Below the pieces are notes generated by a model that ran no database searches, had not been told where the DNA came from, and was given only the letters and a program-made list of their open reading frames with translations. A stretch of 64,000 nt of DNA from Nocardiopsis terrae (GTDB lineage Bacteria > Actinomycetota > Actinomycetes > Streptosporangiales > Streptosporangiaceae), in NCBI RefSeq assembly GCF_014651695.1, contig NZ_BMXJ01000001.1, forward strand, positions 869,862 to 933,861. Direction: 5' to 3'. Shown here piece by piece: positions 63,943 through 64,000 of the stretch. Made by a program: the position numbers and the translations under genes. Position 1 is the first letter of the stretch, and every line of letters begins with the position of its first letter.

Positions 63943-64000
63943 AAAGACACAACACAGCGAGAAAGCCGCACAGCGGCCGGACCGCAACAAAGCTTCCACG

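Noticed and set aside
63426..63971. A 181-codon minus-strand frame at the right edge
   Set aside because: It crosses the tandem repeat and the promoter-like region and has no recognisable domain or ribosome-binding site.

Overview
The window is high-GC actinobacterial chromosome centred on the replication origin. The order rpmH-rnpA-yidD-yidC-khpB(jag)-rsmG-parA-parB on the left and dnaA-dnaN-gnd-recF-DUF721-gyrB-gyrA-DUF3566-tRNA-Ile on the right is the classical actinomycete oriC neighbourhood. The long Pro/Gln-rich DnaA linker, the DUF397, DUF6230/DUF6114 and RskA-type families, and multi-domain Ser/Thr kinases point to a Streptosporangiales-type organism; a Nocardiopsis relative is my inference.

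Region 1 (1-7000): the 3' end of murJ, a pseudokinase with an extracytoplasmic C-terminal domain, the ECF sigma factor sigM with its zinc anti-sigma factor, a decayed two-component pair, an AbrB/RelE-type toxin-antitoxin module with a palindromic operator candidate, and trxB-trxA. Region 2 (7000-27200): the origin domain. Eight parS sites lie between 7155 and 10472, three of them exactly 45 bp apart inside the 5' part of parA. DnaA-box clusters flank dnaA on both sides. Replication, membrane insertase, RNase P and gyrase genes follow, ending with tRNA-Ile(GAU).

Region 3 (27200-43200): accessory and metabolic genes. These are a DUF397 gene and a decayed copy, a UvrA2-type ABC protein, an MHS-type MFS transporter, a secreted lipase, a large LuxR-type ATPase regulator, a catalase, a purine-type phosphoribosyltransferase beside an isolated parS-like site, and an E1alpha-E1beta-E2 2-oxoacid dehydrogenase operon. 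Region 4 (43200-57500): two tandem Ser/Thr kinases with extracellular propeller-like domains, paaZ behind a TetR-type palindrome, a truncated methyltransferase, a YbaK-type deacylase, a PASTA pseudokinase ending in a carbohydrate-binding-like domain, an NmrA-type oxidoreductase, an OhrR-like regulator and an acyl-CoA ligase. Region 5 (57500-64000): sigK-rskA divergent from a membrane sulfite-oxidase-like enzyme and an extremely acidic Met-rich lipoprotein, then a DUF6230-DUF6114-secreted protein cassette. At the edge a promoter of the kind seen before stable RNA operons points out of the window.

The most unusual signal belongs to no annotated class. At least ten loci, nearly all intergenic, carry short tandem arrays with an exact 8-bp period built on GTCGACNN, so that self-complementary GTCGAC centres recur every 8 bp with two variable bases between. 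One array sits in frame inside the decayed response-regulator gene, where it appears to have added residues.
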